Below are positions 24,459-35,349 of a stretch of DNA of 64,000 bases, piece after piece. How positions within the stretch are numbered: the stretch's first letter is position 1; every line of letters begins with the position of its first letter. Both the position numbers and the translations under genes were made by a program. Below the pieces are notes generated by a model. That model saw only the letters and a list, made by a program, of their open reading frames with translations, did no database searches and had not been told where the DNA came from. Source of the DNA: JBBQED01 sp038320345 (GTDB lineage: Bacteria > Bacteroidota > Bacteroidia > AKYH767-A > OLB10); NCBI GenBank assembly GCA_038320345.1, contig JBBQED010000015.1, positions 1 through 64,000 of the forward strand. Reading direction: 5' to 3'.

Positions 24459-26759
24459 TTAAAACGTCAGATTTGCTCCTAAAGAGGGTAGTGCTGGTAA
24501 CTGATCAACACGTTTATAGCGTACTCTGTCAAAATAGAAGATGTTGGATCGATTGTAAACATTGATCACGCTTGCGGTCACTTCCAAATTGGAATTCTTA
24601 CCAATGGCAAAGGTTTTCTTCAAACTTAAATCCATCCGATGGTAATCTGGTAGTTGTCCTTTGTTTAAATCTCCGTAGATAATACCCAGATTTCCATTGT
24701 CAGTGTTGATATTGGTGTATAATCCATTTTGGAAATTCAAATATTCATAATATCCTGCTGTTTTAGTAAATGGAAATCCTGAACCATAATTCCATCTTAC
24801 ATTAAATTCCCAATTCAATTTTTTACCGAAGGTATAAGAACCTACTAAGTTCATATTATTTCTTCGATCGAAATGTGGATGATAAGTCCTGATTTCATCC
24901 TGACGCGTAACATATCCATGAGAATATACAGCCCAGAGATAAAGGCGTTTATATTCATATTTCAAAACGAAATCTACACCATAGGATTTGCCTCTCTCAA
25001 CAATAAAATCTTTGACTAAATAATCTGGTTGATTGGAGTAGGTTCCATTGTCAGGATAAACTTTGTCTCTGTTTGTATTGGTTACTTGTGGGAAATACTT
25101 GTAATATCCTTCCACATTTAAACTCAAATGAGTATGTAGGTCTGCTTCAAATCCAAGGATGAGGTCTCTGGCTTTCTGTAACCTGCTTTTTACTTCTTTC
25201 CCTCTGAATTCTTCTGGTAAACTTTCAGGACCGGACAGAAAACCATAAAATAAATTCACAACATCACGATCGGAACTAGTACTCATCAAATTCTGTGAAT
25301 ACATTCCTGCTGCTGCTTTCATTCTGAATTTATTACTTACATTCCATTTCACTCCTATGCGGGGTTCTGGTGAAAATTCAGAAAGTGAAGCGTAATAATG
25401 TAAACGTATGCTCGGCTCAATTACGATTTTATCTCTTGTGATACGGTAGCGTAAAAATGTTCCAAACTCTGTAGTGTTTTCTATTTGTTCTGATTTAACA
25501 TTCGTTATCGAATACGCTTTGTACTCAGTTTTAAATCCTAAAACCTCAAATCCAAATTTCATCTCATCACGGTTGTAAAAACTGGTGAGGTTTAATCCCA
25601 GATTAAATCCATTGATAGCACTATTCCGTGGTTTTTCGTCGGCTTCTTGCTGATTGATCTTGTATCCTGAGTAAGCAAAAACACCATCAATTAAAGTATT
25701 GGAACCCTGAGGAACTAATACGAAGTTGCTTCCGAAACCATTCGACTTCCAATCAATATTTGCAATGTTCTGAAACTTGGCATCATCTTGAAAATTAAAA
25801 CCAAAGAAACTTACTTTACTTCCGTTCTCTCCGTTGATTGAAATTTTAGAATACAGATCTGAAAAGCTATATGGAAGCCCGTCTTTGTTGGCGTATTCAT
25901 AAAAAGTTTTAGAAGATTTATCTAAATAAGAATTTTTATAAGAAAAAACAAAGGAGGTAGAACCACTACCGCTTTCATCCTGTTTTTTAAGAGGTCCTTC
26001 TACCAATACTTTTGATCCGAAAGTGCTTGCTGAAATTTTTCCTCCAATGCGTTTTTTATTTCCATCACGCGTAGTAATATCCATCACCGATGAAATTCTT
26101 CCTCCATATTCTGCATTAAAACCTCCAGTATATACATCTGCATTTTTCAGGATGTCGGTATCGAAAACGGAAAACAATCCGATAGAGTGGAAGGGGTTGT
26201 AAATAATCATTCCATCTAGTAAAACTTTATTCATAACGGGCGTTCCACCGCGGATATAAAGCTGTCCTCCTTGGTCTCCACTAAATACTACTCCTGGTAA
26301 TACTTGTAGGTATTGTGCTAAATCAGGATCACCACCAATAGAGGGTACAAGTTTAATTTCCTTAGGTGTAATTTTATTCACGGAAGTCTGAACTTCGGTA
26401 CGTTGTGCAATTTTTTCTGCCGACACATCAATTTCTTTCAAATTGATAGTTCCTTTTTTAAGAAAGAGTTGTTTCGATAGGATATCATTTTCTTTGACCG
26501 TCATGCTGGCAAAAGCGCTGTCAAATCCTATTGCAGTTGCAGTTAATGTGTAAACACCTGCTGGAATTCTAGTGAGGTTGTAATAACCATTTACATCGGT
26601 ACTGGTTCCGTAGTTTGTTCCTTTCAGAAATACAGGCGTAAATAAAATAGGTTCACCACTTTCTTTGTCATATACAAATCCTTTAATACTTCCCGTTTGT
26701 GCAGAAATTTGTGTGATGCTGAAAAATGAAAAAATAAGGAGTACTATAATTCTACGCAT
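24459..26759 (-). CDS. TonB-dependent outer-membrane receptor with carboxypeptidase-regulatory-like domain
   Basis: A 766-residue receptor. A signal peptide (residues 1-20, ending ISAQ) is followed by a carboxypeptidase-regulatory-like domain (about 24-105: GSIKGFVYDKESGEPI to FDSAFASMTVKEND), a plug domain (about 120-230, with VQTSVNKITPKEIKLVPS and LYIRGGTPVMNKVLLDGMIIYNP) and a 22-strand barrel to the C-terminus, which ends in LGANLTF with a terminal Phe. No SusD partner is adjacent, so it is not a standard glycan-utilisation SusCD pair. The ligand is unknown. It starts 38 bp after the EVE gene and probably continues into the glycosyltransferase operon. Confidence 0.93.
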   Translation of the reverse strand: MRRIIVLLIFSFFSITQISAQTGSIKGFVYDKESGEPILFTPVFLKGTNYGTSTDVNGYYNLTRIPAGVYTLTATAIGFDSAFASMTVKENDILSKQLFLKKGTINLKEIDVSAEKIAQRTEVQTSVNKITPKEIKLVPSIGGDPDLAQYLQVLPGVVFSGDQGGQLYIRGGTPVMNKVLLDGMIIYNPFHSIGLFSVFDTDILKNADVYTGGFNAEYGGRISSVMDITTRDGNKKRIGGKISASTFGSKVLVEGPLKKQDESGSGSTSFVFSYKNSYLDKSSKTFYEYANKDGLPYSFSDLYSKISINGENGSKVSFFGFNFQDDAKFQNIANIDWKSNGFGSNFVLVPQGSNTLIDGVFAYSGYKINQQEADEKPRNSAINGFNLGLNLTSFYNRDEMKFGFEVLGFKTEYKAYSITNVKSEQIENTTEFGTFLRYRITRDKIVIEPSIRLHYYASLSEFSPEPRIGVKWNVSNKFRMKAAAGMYSQNLMSTSSDRDVVNLFYGFLSGPESLPEEFRGKEVKSRLQKARDLILGFEADLHTHLSLNVEGYYKYFPQVTNTNRDKVYPDNGTYSNQPDYLVKDFIVERGKSYGVDFVLKYEYKRLYLWAVYSHGYVTRQDEIRTYHPHFDRRNNMNLVGSYTFGKKLNWEFNVRWNYGSGFPFTKTAGYYEYLNFQNGLYTNINTDNGNLGIIYGDLNKGQLPDYHRMDLSLKKTFAIGKNSNLEVTASVINVYNRSNIFYFDRVRYKRVDQLPALPSLGANLTF

Positions 26760-26797
26760 ACGTTAAGTTCTTGTATTGGTTAAATAATACTATACCT

Positions 26798-27217
26798 CTA
26801 TTTCTTTACTTTCAATGCTGATAGCTCAAGGATCACATCAAACTCTTCTGGTTTGATGGAGGCCACTGAAAGTCGGCTAAGGCGAACCAACTCCACATCT
26901 TTCAAACGAGGTTCAGCTTTTACGGTGATGAGCGTTACCGGATTCTTAAGTTTCTTAAAAGGCTTTAAATCCACAGCAAGCCAATTAGGATTATCGGTAG
27001 TTGGGTCTTGATAGTGCTCCTTACTGACTTTAGCAATCCCAACAATTTCTAATCCTTCGTTACTATGATACCAAAGCACGAGATCGCCTTTTTTCATGCT
27101 TCTCAGGTTGTTTCGAGCACCATAATTACGGACTCCATCCCAGCTGGCAAGGCCATCTTTTTCAAATTGAGTCCAGGAATATTTAAACGGTTCTGACTTA
27201 ACGAGCCAGTAATTCAT
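26798..27217 (-). CDS. EVE-domain protein
   Basis: A 139-residue protein from the ATG at 27215-27217 (MNYWLVKSEPFKYSW); an upstream in-frame start at 27259 adds a stretch that does not belong to the family. The EVE fold hallmarks are WLVKSEP, WDGVRNYGARNNLR, KGDLVLWYHSN and VGIAKVSKEHYQDPT, close to human thymocyte nuclear protein 1. EVE domains bind modified bases in DNA or RNA. It may be a stand-alone reader or housekeeping protein. It is the first gene of a minus-strand run that leads into the TonB receptor gene after 38 bp. Confidence 0.92.
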   Translation of the reverse strand: MNYWLVKSEPFKYSWTQFEKDGLASWDGVRNYGARNNLRSMKKGDLVLWYHSNEGLEIVGIAKVSKEHYQDPTTDNPNWLAVDLKPFKKLKNPVTLITVKAEPRLKDVELVRLSRLSVASIKPEEFDVILELSALKVKK

Positions 27218-27386
27218 GTTGTAGAGCGATAAAGGGTAGCCGAAAATAGGAAATTTCACTATGCTAAACCCAATACAAACCGGGATTTTTAGGCTTTTAG
27301 CCCTTTAAACAAATTCCGGTTCTTAGATGAGTGGTTTTCAAGCCTTCATGGATAGTGTTATACTCGTAAAACTTATATTCGAAATG

Positions 27387-27416
27387 TTTGTTTACTTGAT
27401 TATCTAACTAAATTTG
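27387..27416 (+). promoter_or_regulatory. Strong putative promoter of the dienelactone hydrolase gene
   Basis: TTTG at 27387-27390 and TAAATTTG at 27409-27416 are 18 bp apart, a full match to the Bacteroidota -33/-7 consensus. The ATG at 27434 follows after 17 bp. Confidence 0.65.
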
Positions 27417-27433
27417 AAACAAAAATATTGATT

Positions 27434-28312
27434 ATGAAAAAGTACAGTAGCATTCTCCTCTTACTACTTCTTACCACTGGCTTTAGCCATGCGCAGAAAT
27501 CCTGTTGTTCAATGTCATCGTCAACTACCATGGCATTTGCTGATCTAGGAAATGAAAAAGCTTTTGTTGCAAGTCATTTGGCTCCATTACCTCTCGACTT
27601 TCAAGCTGAAATCGGAAAAATGTTAAGTCTGAAAACAACAGATGGAAAAGAAACGAAAATTTTTGAAGTAAAATCTGGTCCTAGTCAAGGTAAAGTTATT
27701 CTTATGTTTCATGAGTGGTGGGGATTAAACGATTACATCAAAAGAGAAGCAGAACGTCTACATAAAGAGACAGGCTTCACAGTGATCGCAATGGATCTTT
27801 ATGATGGACAAGTTGCTACTAATCCAGATGATGCAGGAAAAATGATGCAGAGTATGAAAGATGATAGAGCTAGAGCCATTATCACAGCCGCTTTGGATTA
27901 TGTTGGAAAGTTCGGTAAGGTGCAAACTATTGGATGGTGCATGGGAGGCGGATGGAGTTTACAAGCGGCTATTATGGCGGGTCAACAAGGTTATGGTGCA
28001 GTGATGTATTATGGGATGCCAGAAAAAGATCAAGCGAAATTGGCTCAAATCCAAGGTCCTGTTTTAGGAATATTTGCTAAGAAAGATCAGTGGATTACTC
28101 CTGAAGTAGTAACACAATTTGAAGCGGATATGAAAACAGCAGGTAAAACATTAACGGTCGTAAATTACGATGCTGATCATGCTTTTGCCAACCCAAGTAA
28201 TCCGAAGTACATGAAAGCATTTTCTGAAGAAGCGCATGCCAAAGTGTTAGCATTTGTTAAGAAAAATTTCGAAGGTCCATTGCGACCGGCTGTAGTTCCT
28301 GCTGAAAAATAG
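27434..28312 (+). CDS. Secreted dienelactone hydrolase family protein
   Basis: A 292-residue alpha/beta hydrolase from the ATG at 27434 (MKKYSSILLLLLL); a TTG six bases upstream is unlikely. The signal peptide ends near GFSHAQ-KSCC. The hydrolase core shows LMFHEWWGLNDYIKREAERLH (the oxyanion side), TVIAMDLYDG, then IGWCMGGGWSLQA with Cys as nucleophile, as in dienelactone hydrolase, and a late YDADHAFANPSNPKY with the catalytic His; the acid is probably the Asp of AKKDQWIT. The natural substrate is unclear; export to the periplasm is notable because classical dienelactone hydrolases are cytoplasmic. A promoter and a terminator make it monocistronic. Confidence 0.92.
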   Translation: MKKYSSILLLLLLTTGFSHAQKSCCSMSSSTTMAFADLGNEKAFVASHLAPLPLDFQAEIGKMLSLKTTDGKETKIFEVKSGPSQGKVILMFHEWWGLNDYIKREAERLHKETGFTVIAMDLYDGQVATNPDDAGKMMQSMKDDRARAIITAALDYVGKFGKVQTIGWCMGGGWSLQAAIMAGQQGYGAVMYYGMPEKDQAKLAQIQGPVLGIFAKKDQWITPEVVTQFEADMKTAGKTLTVVNYDADHAFANPSNPKYMKAFSEEAHAKVLAFVKKNFEGPLRPAVVPAEK

Positions 28313-28340
28313 TCTAGAAGATTTAAAATTGTAAATCCTT

Positions 28341-28372
28341 AAAATACCCTGATTCTCTCAGGGTATTTTTTA
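28341..28372 (+). terminator. Rho-independent terminator after the dienelactone hydrolase gene
   Basis: Stem AAAATACCCTGA (28341-28352), loop TTCTC, TCAGGGTATTTT, followed by a T-rich run, 28 bp after the stop codon. The paired bases are also A-rich on the left, so it could act weakly in the other direction. Confidence 0.9.
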
Positions 28373-28591
28373 TTAAAGAGATTTATTGTAAACTATTTTT
28401 TGCCATTGTTTAGCTTACATTATTTTTTATGGAGATAATTTTGAAACAGAAAGCAAATTCGAATTCTTACTCTCAAATTAATTGGTAAAAAAATAGGTTA
28501 ATGAAAACTATAAGAGGTAAACTTCGTTAATTGTTTTCTGTTTTTTTTCATTTTTTCACCTTCGTGTTCAATTTATTAAAATAACCGGAGC
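28373..28591. other. A+T-rich gap without recognisable elements
   Basis: No start codon with a coding-like frame, promoter or hairpin was found between the terminator and the repeat flank that starts at 28592. Confidence 0.5.
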
Positions 28592-29232
28592 CAAAATCAC
28601 AAATCAGTATTCGAGTTACAATAATTCATTACCAAATCCGCGATAGCTACTGCGGACCAAATTGATTCATTTCAATTTATTTTAAAACCATCAAGCATTT
28701 CATTTGTGTTGCACCCAAATCACTCGTAACTTTTACAAAATAGCAACCGGAATTTAATTCAGTTGTGTAAAGCAACAATGATTTATTGCTCCAGTACAAA
28801 CGCCGATGAATTATCACCCTACCACCGGCATCGGTAATATCTAACCAACCATCTTTATTGCCCGGCAAACTATAGCCCAAGTAAAATTGATCCTTTGCGG
28901 GGTTGGGGTGTATACTAACTGATAAATCTATTGTACCGCTGGGCTCATTTAACCCCACACTCAAACTATCGCATACACTACCAACTACAGGGCCTAAATA
29001 ATAATTGATATAGGTAGGGCAGGTACTATTGTTATATGTTGGTAAGGTTACAGAATGTTGATTTACTTGACATGCCATTCCAGAACTATCCGGATATTCA
29101 ATAGTATGCAATGTTAATGTTGAGTTGCCTGTTGTAATATATATTAAACGAATATAAACATTTAACAACCGACTATCCATTTTTAGTTCTCGAAATTTAC
29201 TCCGGGGCGGGAATCATAGATTCCCCTTGAAG
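28592..29232 (-). repeat. Repeat copy A flanking acnA (decayed T9SS locus with shared flanks)
   Basis: The 3' flank (28592-28676) and 5' flank (29146-29232) are near-identical to 32127-32218 and 32837-32925 respectively, in the same orientation. Between the flanks copy A keeps only the 3' half of the family gene. Together the two copies are direct repeats around acnA. Confidence 0.8.
28677..29180 (-). pseudogene. 3' remnant of a T9SS cargo-family gene (N-terminal deletion)
   Basis: The frame reads 167 residues, but its first ~14 (MDSRLLNVYIRLIY) are the intergenic flank: the same flank in copy B (32837-32925) lies outside the gene. From ITTGNSTL on, it matches the C-terminal third of the 1396-2943 protein (IEYPDSSGMACQ, GSVCDSLSVGL), then a T9SS sorting domain (IHPNPAKDQFYL to CLMVLK). 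No signal peptide remains, so the product could not be exported. A deletion has joined the 5' flank directly to codon ~330 of the ancestral gene. Copy B keeps the complementary N-terminal part. Confidence 0.85.
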
Positions 29233-29267
29233 CCAATAGCATGAAAAATTCATTTTTTCAATCGACA

Positions 29268-29374
29268 AACAGGAACTTTAAACAGTAAACTTTGAAATTT
29301 AAACAGGGAACAGTGTATTTTTAACTTTAATCAGTGAACAGTGAACTTTGAACAATTAATTGTGAACTTCAAAC
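29268..29374. repeat. Degenerate short tandem-like repeats upstream of acnA
   Basis: About seven imperfect copies of a unit like AACAGTGAACTTTGAA occur in 107 bp, in one orientation, with variable spacing. They lie between repeat copy A and the acnA promoter. A replication-slippage origin or a protein-binding array are both possible. Confidence 0.55.
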
Positions 29375-29499
29375 TCTTTTTTGAGCTTGAGATTGGAGTC
29401 GATTCAATTCTTAATTTGATTCTATTATGGGTTAGATGAACATTGCTTTTTCTTTCATAATTTTCCTGGCAATTCTCTTCAATTTCCTCCCTAATTTCT

Positions 29500-29507
29500 T
29501 ATCTTCG
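29500..29507 (+). promoter_or_regulatory. Putative acnA -7 box
   Basis: TATCTTCG matches TAnnTTYG, 61 bp before the ATG at 29569. The 61-bp leader has no evident hairpin. Confidence 0.35.
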
Positions 29508-29568
29508 CACTACTAAATTATGGTGACCTAATAGTCAGGGTATTACCTCTAAATTCCTCATTTACAAT

Positions 29569-31836
<2,268 letters not shown>

Positions 31837-31919
31837 TCAGCACTAAATAGACTCTCCAAATTACTGCCTACGAAAATTAGTTTTTCTTTCATTCCTAAAT
31901 TCAAGTTCTCAAATTATTT

Positions 31920-32006
31920 GGGCGCCTGCCTGCGGCACTGGGCTATCCATTCCAATCTTTCCCGATGAAAAATCGGGAAAGGATTTCCATTCCTATCCCT
32001 GGCGCA
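31920..32006 (+). repeat. Bipartite palindromic repeat, copy A
   Basis: Conserved outer arms (GGGCGCCTGCC, GGGCTATCC at one end; CCTATCCCTGGCGCA at the other) enclose a core hairpin with a perfect 10-bp stem (CTTTCCCGAT, loop GAAAA, ATCGGGAAAG, 31957-31981). The same arms occur in reverse orientation at 33052-33142 around a different hairpin. Such elements look like REP/BIME-type dispersed repeats. It lies 84 bp after acnA and could also stop transcription, although there is no T tract. Confidence 0.8.
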
Positions 32007-32126
32007 AAACAATGTTCAATGTTTTCTGTTTATGTTCGATCTGCGATAGTCCCTATAGCGATCGCATTCGGAACGACATACGATATACGATGAAGGAATT
32101 GCGAATTCTTAAACAATTAAAGAAGC
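32007..32126. other. Gap between palindromic repeat A and repeat copy B
   Basis: Contains short palindromic segments (CTATAGCGATCGCATTCGG, then CATACGATATACGATG) but no coding frame, promoter or terminator that I can support. Confidence 0.4.
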
Positions 32127-32925
32127 AAAAATTACAGATCAGTATTTGAGTTACAATTATTCATTACCAAATCCCTAAATCCCGATAACTATCGCGGACC
32201 AAATTGATTCATTTCAATTTATTTTAAAATCATCAATCTTTTAGTTTGTGTTGCGCCAAAATCACTCGTGACTTTTACAAAGTAGCAACCAGAATTTAAT
32301 TTAGTTGTATAAAGCAGCATAACCCACCAATCTCTTCCGTTGGCATGTCGACAAACATTTTTCTGACCAAGTAAAAGCGTATCTGCAACTAGTATTTGAT
32401 TTTTTACTGTAACAACGCCTAAGCCATTATTCAATGTTTTATTAATTAGCGAATAATATATATAATCCGGAAAGGGGGTATCAATGTCCCCTGGTGTTTC
32501 ATGAATCAAATAATATTGATTGATATTACCAGGGTCGGGTAGCACTACATCAGCACCAGTAACTCTAATGCTTGTATTGTACACCGATGTAGTATACGAA
32601 CTTCGATTTAATCCATTTCCGTTTTGCATAGTATCATTGCTTGCATCGGCAATCCAGACTCCATTCGTATAGAACAATAAATTACCACTGGAATCAGAAA
32701 TAGGCGCACCAGTAAATTCCAACGCCATAATTCTTAAAGAGTCATAACTAATGATAAACAAAAGCCAAAAATTATTAAAAGCCTTTTCATTAATTCACGA
32801 TAAGTTTTAAATGCCTAGACTTTACATTTGATTTTACTAAACGAATATAAGTATTTAATAACCGACTATTCATTTTTAGTTCTTGAAATTTACTGCGGGG
32901 CGGTAATCATAGATTCCCCTTGAAA
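32127..32925 (-). repeat. Repeat copy B flanking acnA (decayed T9SS locus with shared flanks)
   Basis: Flanks 32127-32218 and 32837-32925 match those of copy A. The interior holds the N-terminal half of the family gene fused to the last ~30 codons. It is in the same orientation as copy A, so homologous recombination between A and B could delete or duplicate acnA. Confidence 0.8.
32219..32790 (-). pseudogene. Internally deleted and frameshifted T9SS cargo-family gene
   Basis: The original ATG is at 32788-32790 and reads a signal peptide MKRLLIIFGFCLSLVMTL that meets a stop. The rest continues in the next frame (MALEFTGAPISDSSGNLLFYTNGVW, MQNGNGLN, LPDPGNINQYYLIHE, RHANGRDWWVM), matching the N-terminal half of the 1396-2943 protein. 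At RDWWVM it jumps to LLYTTKLNSGCYFVKV and the last ~30 residues of the sorting domain, so a large internal deletion has removed the middle. Frameshift plus deletion mean it cannot make a functional cargo protein. It sits between two inverted copies of the bipartite palindromic repeat. Confidence 0.88.
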
Positions 32926-33051
32926 CTAATTTCAGTAGAAAATTATTCGTTTCGGCTCAATCTTAAAACGCTAAACACAAAACTTTTTTTGCGGTACTAA
33001 CCATCTACGATGTGAATGCCACAGTTGCAGGTAAATTTTTTTGTCCGTATT
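32926..33051. other. Gap between repeat copy B and palindromic repeat B
   Basis: No coding frame, promoter box or hairpin was found in these 126 bp. Confidence 0.5.
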
Positions 33052-33142
33052 TGCGCCAGGGATAGGAGCGGTTACCCCGCAGCACGGCTTTAGCCGTGTG
33101 AGGAGTATGAGCGGATAGCCCAATGCCGAAGGCAGGCGCCCC
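33052..33142 (-). repeat. Bipartite palindromic repeat, copy B (inverted relative to copy A)
   Basis: The reverse complement reads the same outer arms as copy A at 31920-32006, with a few substitutions (TGCCTTCGGCATTGGGC instead of TGCCTGCGGCACTGGGC). The core is different: CACGGC, TTTA, GCCGTG (33083-33098). The conserved-arm, variable-core layout and the inverted placement on either side of a pseudogene are the points of interest. Confidence 0.8.
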
Positions 33143-33166
33143 AAAAATGACTAACCATTATAGTGC

Positions 33167-33200
33167 TTTTTCGCTCGTACTTCATTCCTCCTTATATTTG
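33167..33200 (+). promoter_or_regulatory. Putative promoter ending 4 nt before the PKD lipoprotein ATG
   Basis: TTTTTCG at 33167-33173 and TATATTTG at 33193-33200 are 19 bp apart. The box ends 4 nt before the ATG at 33205, so the transcript would begin at or next to the start codon. Confidence 0.5.
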
Positions 33201-33204
33201 TTCT

Positions 33205-33906
33205 ATGAAATATTGTTTCTTCTTATTTTGTCTGGTATTTGTTGCTGCCTGCAAAAAAGATAATTCATCGCCTGCAGATTTACCTTATATAGGATTTACT
33301 TTTACAGGTGGACTAGGTCCATCACCTCAACAAGTCACCTTTACTGCTACAGCTCCTGATGCGGATGAAGTAACTTGGGATTTTGGGGACTCTACCTATG
33401 CTACAGGTTTCACGGTTTCTCATACTTACTCGGCTTATAGCTGTTATGAGGTAAAGGCAATAGCGCATAAAGGAAGTCAGCAGGGAGAGGTAACGCAACA
33501 TGTGCCGGTAACCGTTTATAAGAAAGTTAATTTAACGAGCATTACTTTTACTCAAACTCCTCCCTTAGGCCCTAATGGTAATGATTGGGATCCTAATGAT
33601 GCGCCAGATCTAAAAGTGATTATCAAAATTGGTACAGATTCAATTGTTGATGTACCTACGGTGCTCCCAAATAGTACTACCGGTACCATTTATTTGCCTA
33701 TTCCTCAATTGATCAGAGATTTATCAGCTCCAATAACCATCGAAGTTTATGATAAAGATGCCGGATCTACTCCAGATTTATATAAAATGGGAATCGTTAC
33801 CTTCGATTTTTGTCAGTTTATTCAAACTACCGTTCCGTATCCTAATGATGGTCAAGTAAGTAACGGCTCACTGCGTATAACACTCGGCTTTAGTTGGGTT
33901 TTGTAG
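33205..33906 (+). CDS. PKD-domain lipoprotein
   Basis: A 233-residue protein from the ATG at 33205 (MKYCFFLFCLVFVAACKKDN), with lipobox VAAC (Cys16). A start at 33163 would put the promoter box inside the gene. A PKD-type Ig domain spans about 28-115 with the hallmark VTWDFGDSTYATGFTVSHTYS. The second half (about 120-233) has DPNDAPDLKVIIKIG and ITIEVYDKDAG, like a C2-type beta-sandwich that binds Ca2+ or lipid through Asp clusters. It should sit on the outer leaflet of the inner or outer membrane as a binding protein. Ligand unknown. Confidence 0.85.
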   Translation: MKYCFFLFCLVFVAACKKDNSSPADLPYIGFTFTGGLGPSPQQVTFTATAPDADEVTWDFGDSTYATGFTVSHTYSAYSCYEVKAIAHKGSQQGEVTQHVPVTVYKKVNLTSITFTQTPPLGPNGNDWDPNDAPDLKVIIKIGTDSIVDVPTVLPNSTTGTIYLPIPQLIRDLSAPITIEVYDKDAGSTPDLYKMGIVTFDFCQFIQTTVPYPNDGQVSNGSLRITLGFSWVL

Positions 33907-33955
33907 GGATTTGGTCAGGAACCCGCCTTTTCTCTATTTTTAACCGCTGAGCGCT

Positions 33956-35281
33956 ATGGCAACAATCATTAAGGGAGATAAGAGAACTATTCGTGCTTGG
34001 GCATTATACGATTGTGCTAATTCTGCGTATTCTCTCGTAATTACGTCCGCACTCTTTCCCATTTATTTTAATGCAGTAACGACCACTGAAAAATCGAAGG
34101 ACGTTGTTTTTTTAGGAAGAACATTTAACAGTGATTCGCTACAAACCTATTCTATTTCTATTGCATTTCTCTTGATTGCGTTATTGTCACCGATGCTTTC
34201 ATCGATGGCAGATTACAGCGGACATAAAAAGCGATTTATGTTTTTCTTCAGCACCTTGGGTGCATTATCTTGTGCATCACTCTTCTTCTTTACGGGGACC
34301 GAAAATTTATGGATCGGCGTTTTCGGATCTGTATTTGCTGCAGTGGGTTATGCAGGGAGTATAGTTTTTTATAACGCTTATCTTCCCGAAATTGCTGAAC
34401 CGGAAGATCAAGATAAAGTAAGTGCTCGTGGTTATGCAATGGGTTATATTGGAAGTTCTTTATTGTTAATTTTTTGTTTAACGATGATTTTATTTCCAAC
34501 TTGGTATGGTAATATTGAGAGCGGATTTGCTACTCGCCTCGCATTTTTACTCGTAGGAATTTGGTGGCTAGGATTTGCTCAGATTACTTTTAGTGTACTT
34601 CCTAATAATGTGTTCAATAAAAAATCCCAAGGCAATATTTTCACGAAAGGTTATCAGGAACTGCGAAAAGTTTGGGGAGAATTAAAAGAAACTCCACGCC
34701 TGAAATCATTTCTTGGTTCGTTTTTCTTTTACAATATGGGTACTCAAACGGTAATGTATGTGGCTACACTTTTTGGTACTAGCGAATTGCATTTGAAGTC
34801 TGATATTCTGATTATGATCATTTTGATTATTCAGTTTGTAGCAATCGGTGGTGCTTACCTTTTTAGTTCACTTTCAAAAAGATTTGGAAATATTAAAGCA
34901 TTAATGATTGCCATTTTCATTTGGATCTTGATTTGTTTTGGTGCTTATTTATGTGATAAAAAATATGGTGTAGATGAGCAAACGATGTTCATTGGACTCG
35001 CTGCCGTTGTGGGACTTGTAATGGGTGGAATTCAATCTTTATCTCGTTCTACTTATTCCAAATTATTACCCGAAACAGAAGATCATGCTTCTTATTTTAG
35101 TTTTTATGATGTTTGTGATAAAATAGGAACTGTACTAGGAACATTTATCTTCGGCTTTATCAATGAGATAAGTGGGAGTATGCGAAATTCTATCCTTGTT
35201 CTAACTGCCTTCTTCATAATTGGGATAATTTTGTTGCTGCGTGTTCAACGAAATACAATCATGGGAAAAGTACTTCGATAA
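33956..35281 (+). CDS. MFS transporter of the UMF1/Atg22-like family
   Basis: A 441-residue transporter with about twelve membrane helices. The start is family-typical: RAWALYDCANSAYSLVITSALFPIYF, followed by the conserved SMADYSGHKKRFM loop and GYAGSIVFYNAYLPEIA, and in the second half QSLSRSTYSKLLPETEDHASYFSFYDVCDKIGT, all shared with Atg22-type vacuolar effluxers, several of which export amino acids. It begins 50 bp after the PKD lipoprotein gene on the same strand, so co-transcription is possible. Substrate unknown. Confidence 0.92.
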   Translation: MATIIKGDKRTIRAWALYDCANSAYSLVITSALFPIYFNAVTTTEKSKDVVFLGRTFNSDSLQTYSISIAFLLIALLSPMLSSMADYSGHKKRFMFFFSTLGALSCASLFFFTGTENLWIGVFGSVFAAVGYAGSIVFYNAYLPEIAEPEDQDKVSARGYAMGYIGSSLLLIFCLTMILFPTWYGNIESGFATRLAFLLVGIWWLGFAQITFSVLPNNVFNKKSQGNIFTKGYQELRKVWGELKETPRLKSFLGSFFFYNMGTQTVMYVATLFGTSELHLKSDILIMIILIIQFVAIGGAYLFSSLSKRFGNIKALMIAIFIWILICFGAYLCDKKYGVDEQTMFIGLAAVVGLVMGGIQSLSRSTYSKLLPETEDHASYFSFYDVCDKIGTVLGTFIFGFINEISGSMRNSILVLTAFFIIGIILLLRVQRNTIMGKVLR

Positions 35282-35349
35282 AATTTCTAAACCTCTGCTG
35301 AACTACCTTAAATCATCTTCCGGCTTTCCGGATTATAAAATTTACAAAA

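Noticed and set aside
31920..33142. A composite transposon formed by the inverted repeats
   Set aside because: No transposase lies between the two elements, the cores differ, and the content is a pseudogene; dispersed REP-like elements explain the data better.
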